Assembly (NCBI RefSeq): GCF_002900965.1
Contig: NZ_PJOM01000002.1
Location: forward strand, 744,001-808,000
DNA length: 64,000 nucleotides
Origin: Pseudotabrizicola formosa
GTDB lineage: Bacteria; Pseudomonadota; Alphaproteobacteria; Rhodobacterales; Rhodobacteraceae
Direction: 5' to 3'
Each line of letters opens with the position of its first letter. The first letter of the stretch is position 1. Under the pieces are notes generated by a model, which saw only the letters and a program-made list of their open reading frames with translations, did not search any database and was not told where the DNA came from. Of this stretch, positions 63,540-64,000 are shown one piece after another. The position numbers were made by a program, and so were the translations under genes.

Positions 63540-64000
63540 GTGCTGGCGGGCATTCAGGGAGCCACCGAAATCGTTGCGCTGTCGCGCGCCATGGCCATGC
63601 GGTCCCGTCTGCTTTTGGGCGGGGGTCTGGTGGCGCTGATTGCGGCGGGATTTGCGACAGACCCTGCGGTCAGGGTTGCCGCTGCCGTGGTGGGGCTGAC
63701 GCTCGCCGCTCTGGTCGGCCTGTTCTGGTTGGTGGTCGGGCTGGCTGACCGCAAGGACCGCCGGGCAGAAGGCGCGGTGGCCATGCTGTTCGACCAAGAC
63801 GCCACGCCCTGTTTCACCACCGATACCCAAGGCCATATCCTCTATCGCAACGCGGCGGCCCAAGGGCGCTTCGGTCTGGCGGCGGCCTCGCTGACGGCCG
63901 CCCTGCATGATCATTTCACCAGCCCGGCCTCGGTTCTTTACCGCCTGCAGGCGCGCGCGCTGAAGGCCGGTGCGGCGCGGGAAGATGTGATCACGCGGCG
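63540..64000 (+). CDS. Membrane PAS sensor kinase N terminus, probable CckA (partial)
   Basis: A frame opens at GTG 63540, with GGGGAAG 4 bases upstream, and stays open to the window end (about 153 residues). Two hydrophobic segments (about 23-42, RLLLGGGLVALIAAGF, and 47-72, AAAVVGLTLAALVGLFWLVV) are followed by a PAS-like domain from about 83 (AVAMLFDQDATPCFTTDTQG, then HILYRNAAAQGRFG). This layout fits CckA, the hybrid kinase feeding ChpT and CtrA. The perfect CtrA box upstream supports this. No kinase domain is visible in the window, so the name is an inference. Confidence 0.6.
   Translation, partial: MLAGIQGATEIVALSRAMAMRSRLLLGGGLVALIAAGFATDPAVRVAAAVVGLTLAALVGLFWLVVGLADRKDRRAEGAVAMLFDQDATPCFTTDTQGHILYRNAAAQGRFGLAAASLTAALHDHFTSPASVLYRLQARALKAGAAREDVITR

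Overview
The window is GC-rich, densely packed chromosomal DNA from an alphaproteobacterium, most likely of the family Rhodobacteraceae (Rhodobacterales). The main evidence is the dusB-ntrB-ntrC-ntrY-ntrX-trkA-trkH-hfq-hflX block, an NtrC without the sigma-54 GAFTGA loop (the known Rhodobacter-type NtrC), a fused ispDF gene, a DUF6456/DUF6477 pair, a form II coxSLM set and a perfect CtrA box. I see no prophage, insertion sequence, CRISPR array or rRNA. One tRNA (tRNA-Gln, UUG) is present. This is core genome with a few accessory modules.

Layout. 1-6300: end of a Ppx/GppA phosphatase, rlmE, a Tat-exported DUF882 protein, an L,D-transpeptidase, then lpxD followed by an acyl carrier protein and a ketoacyl synthase. 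6300-15100: an IalB-like periplasmic protein, a HerA-like ATPase, a CorC/CNNM membrane protein, xerD with two upstream genes of unknown role, and aroK-aroB. 15100-19600: a small membrane protein, tRNA-Gln, an HI0933-type flavoprotein, a lysine 2,3-aminomutase-like enzyme with a lipoprotein lytic transglycosylase, and a LuxR-type response regulator. 19600-27400: a FIST protein translationally coupled to a hybrid histidine kinase (NosP/NahK-like), then coxG-coxS-coxL-coxM of the form II type. 27400-37800, mostly minus strand: a capsule-export pair (KpsE-like, KpsT-like), TetR, PPK2, a hydrolase, metA, an unknown ATPase, a FadL-like porin, an EamA transporter, an ABM monooxygenase and a zinc alcohol dehydrogenase. 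37850-43000: guaA, an MttB-family methyltransferase, and the DUF6477/DUF6456 pair. 43000-48430: lipA, a COQ10/RatA protein, hpt with a small membrane protein and a diheme cytochrome c, then cinA, pgpA and ispDF. 48600-60600: the ntr-trk-hfq-hflX block. 60600-64000: guaB, an RsmB-type methyltransferase, and the start of a membrane PAS sensor (probable CckA) that runs off the window.

How the genes work together. The ntr block couples nitrogen sensing (NtrBC, NtrYX), potassium uptake (TrkAH) and RNA-based regulation (Hfq). Cell-envelope genes recur: lpxD-acp-KAS, L,D-transpeptidase, lytic transglycosylase, capsule export and a FadL-like porin. The FIST/hybrid kinase/LuxR cluster looks like a small-molecule or nitric-oxide sensing phosphorelay. 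Many genes overlap by 4 bases or 1 base (rlmE, xerD, aroB, FIST/kinase, PPK2/tetR, pgpA, cinA, ntrB, ntrC, trkH), which indicates translational coupling. Three small membrane-protein genes (12941-13084, 15230-15373, 45190-45357) are easily missed by gene callers and were read directly from the sequence.
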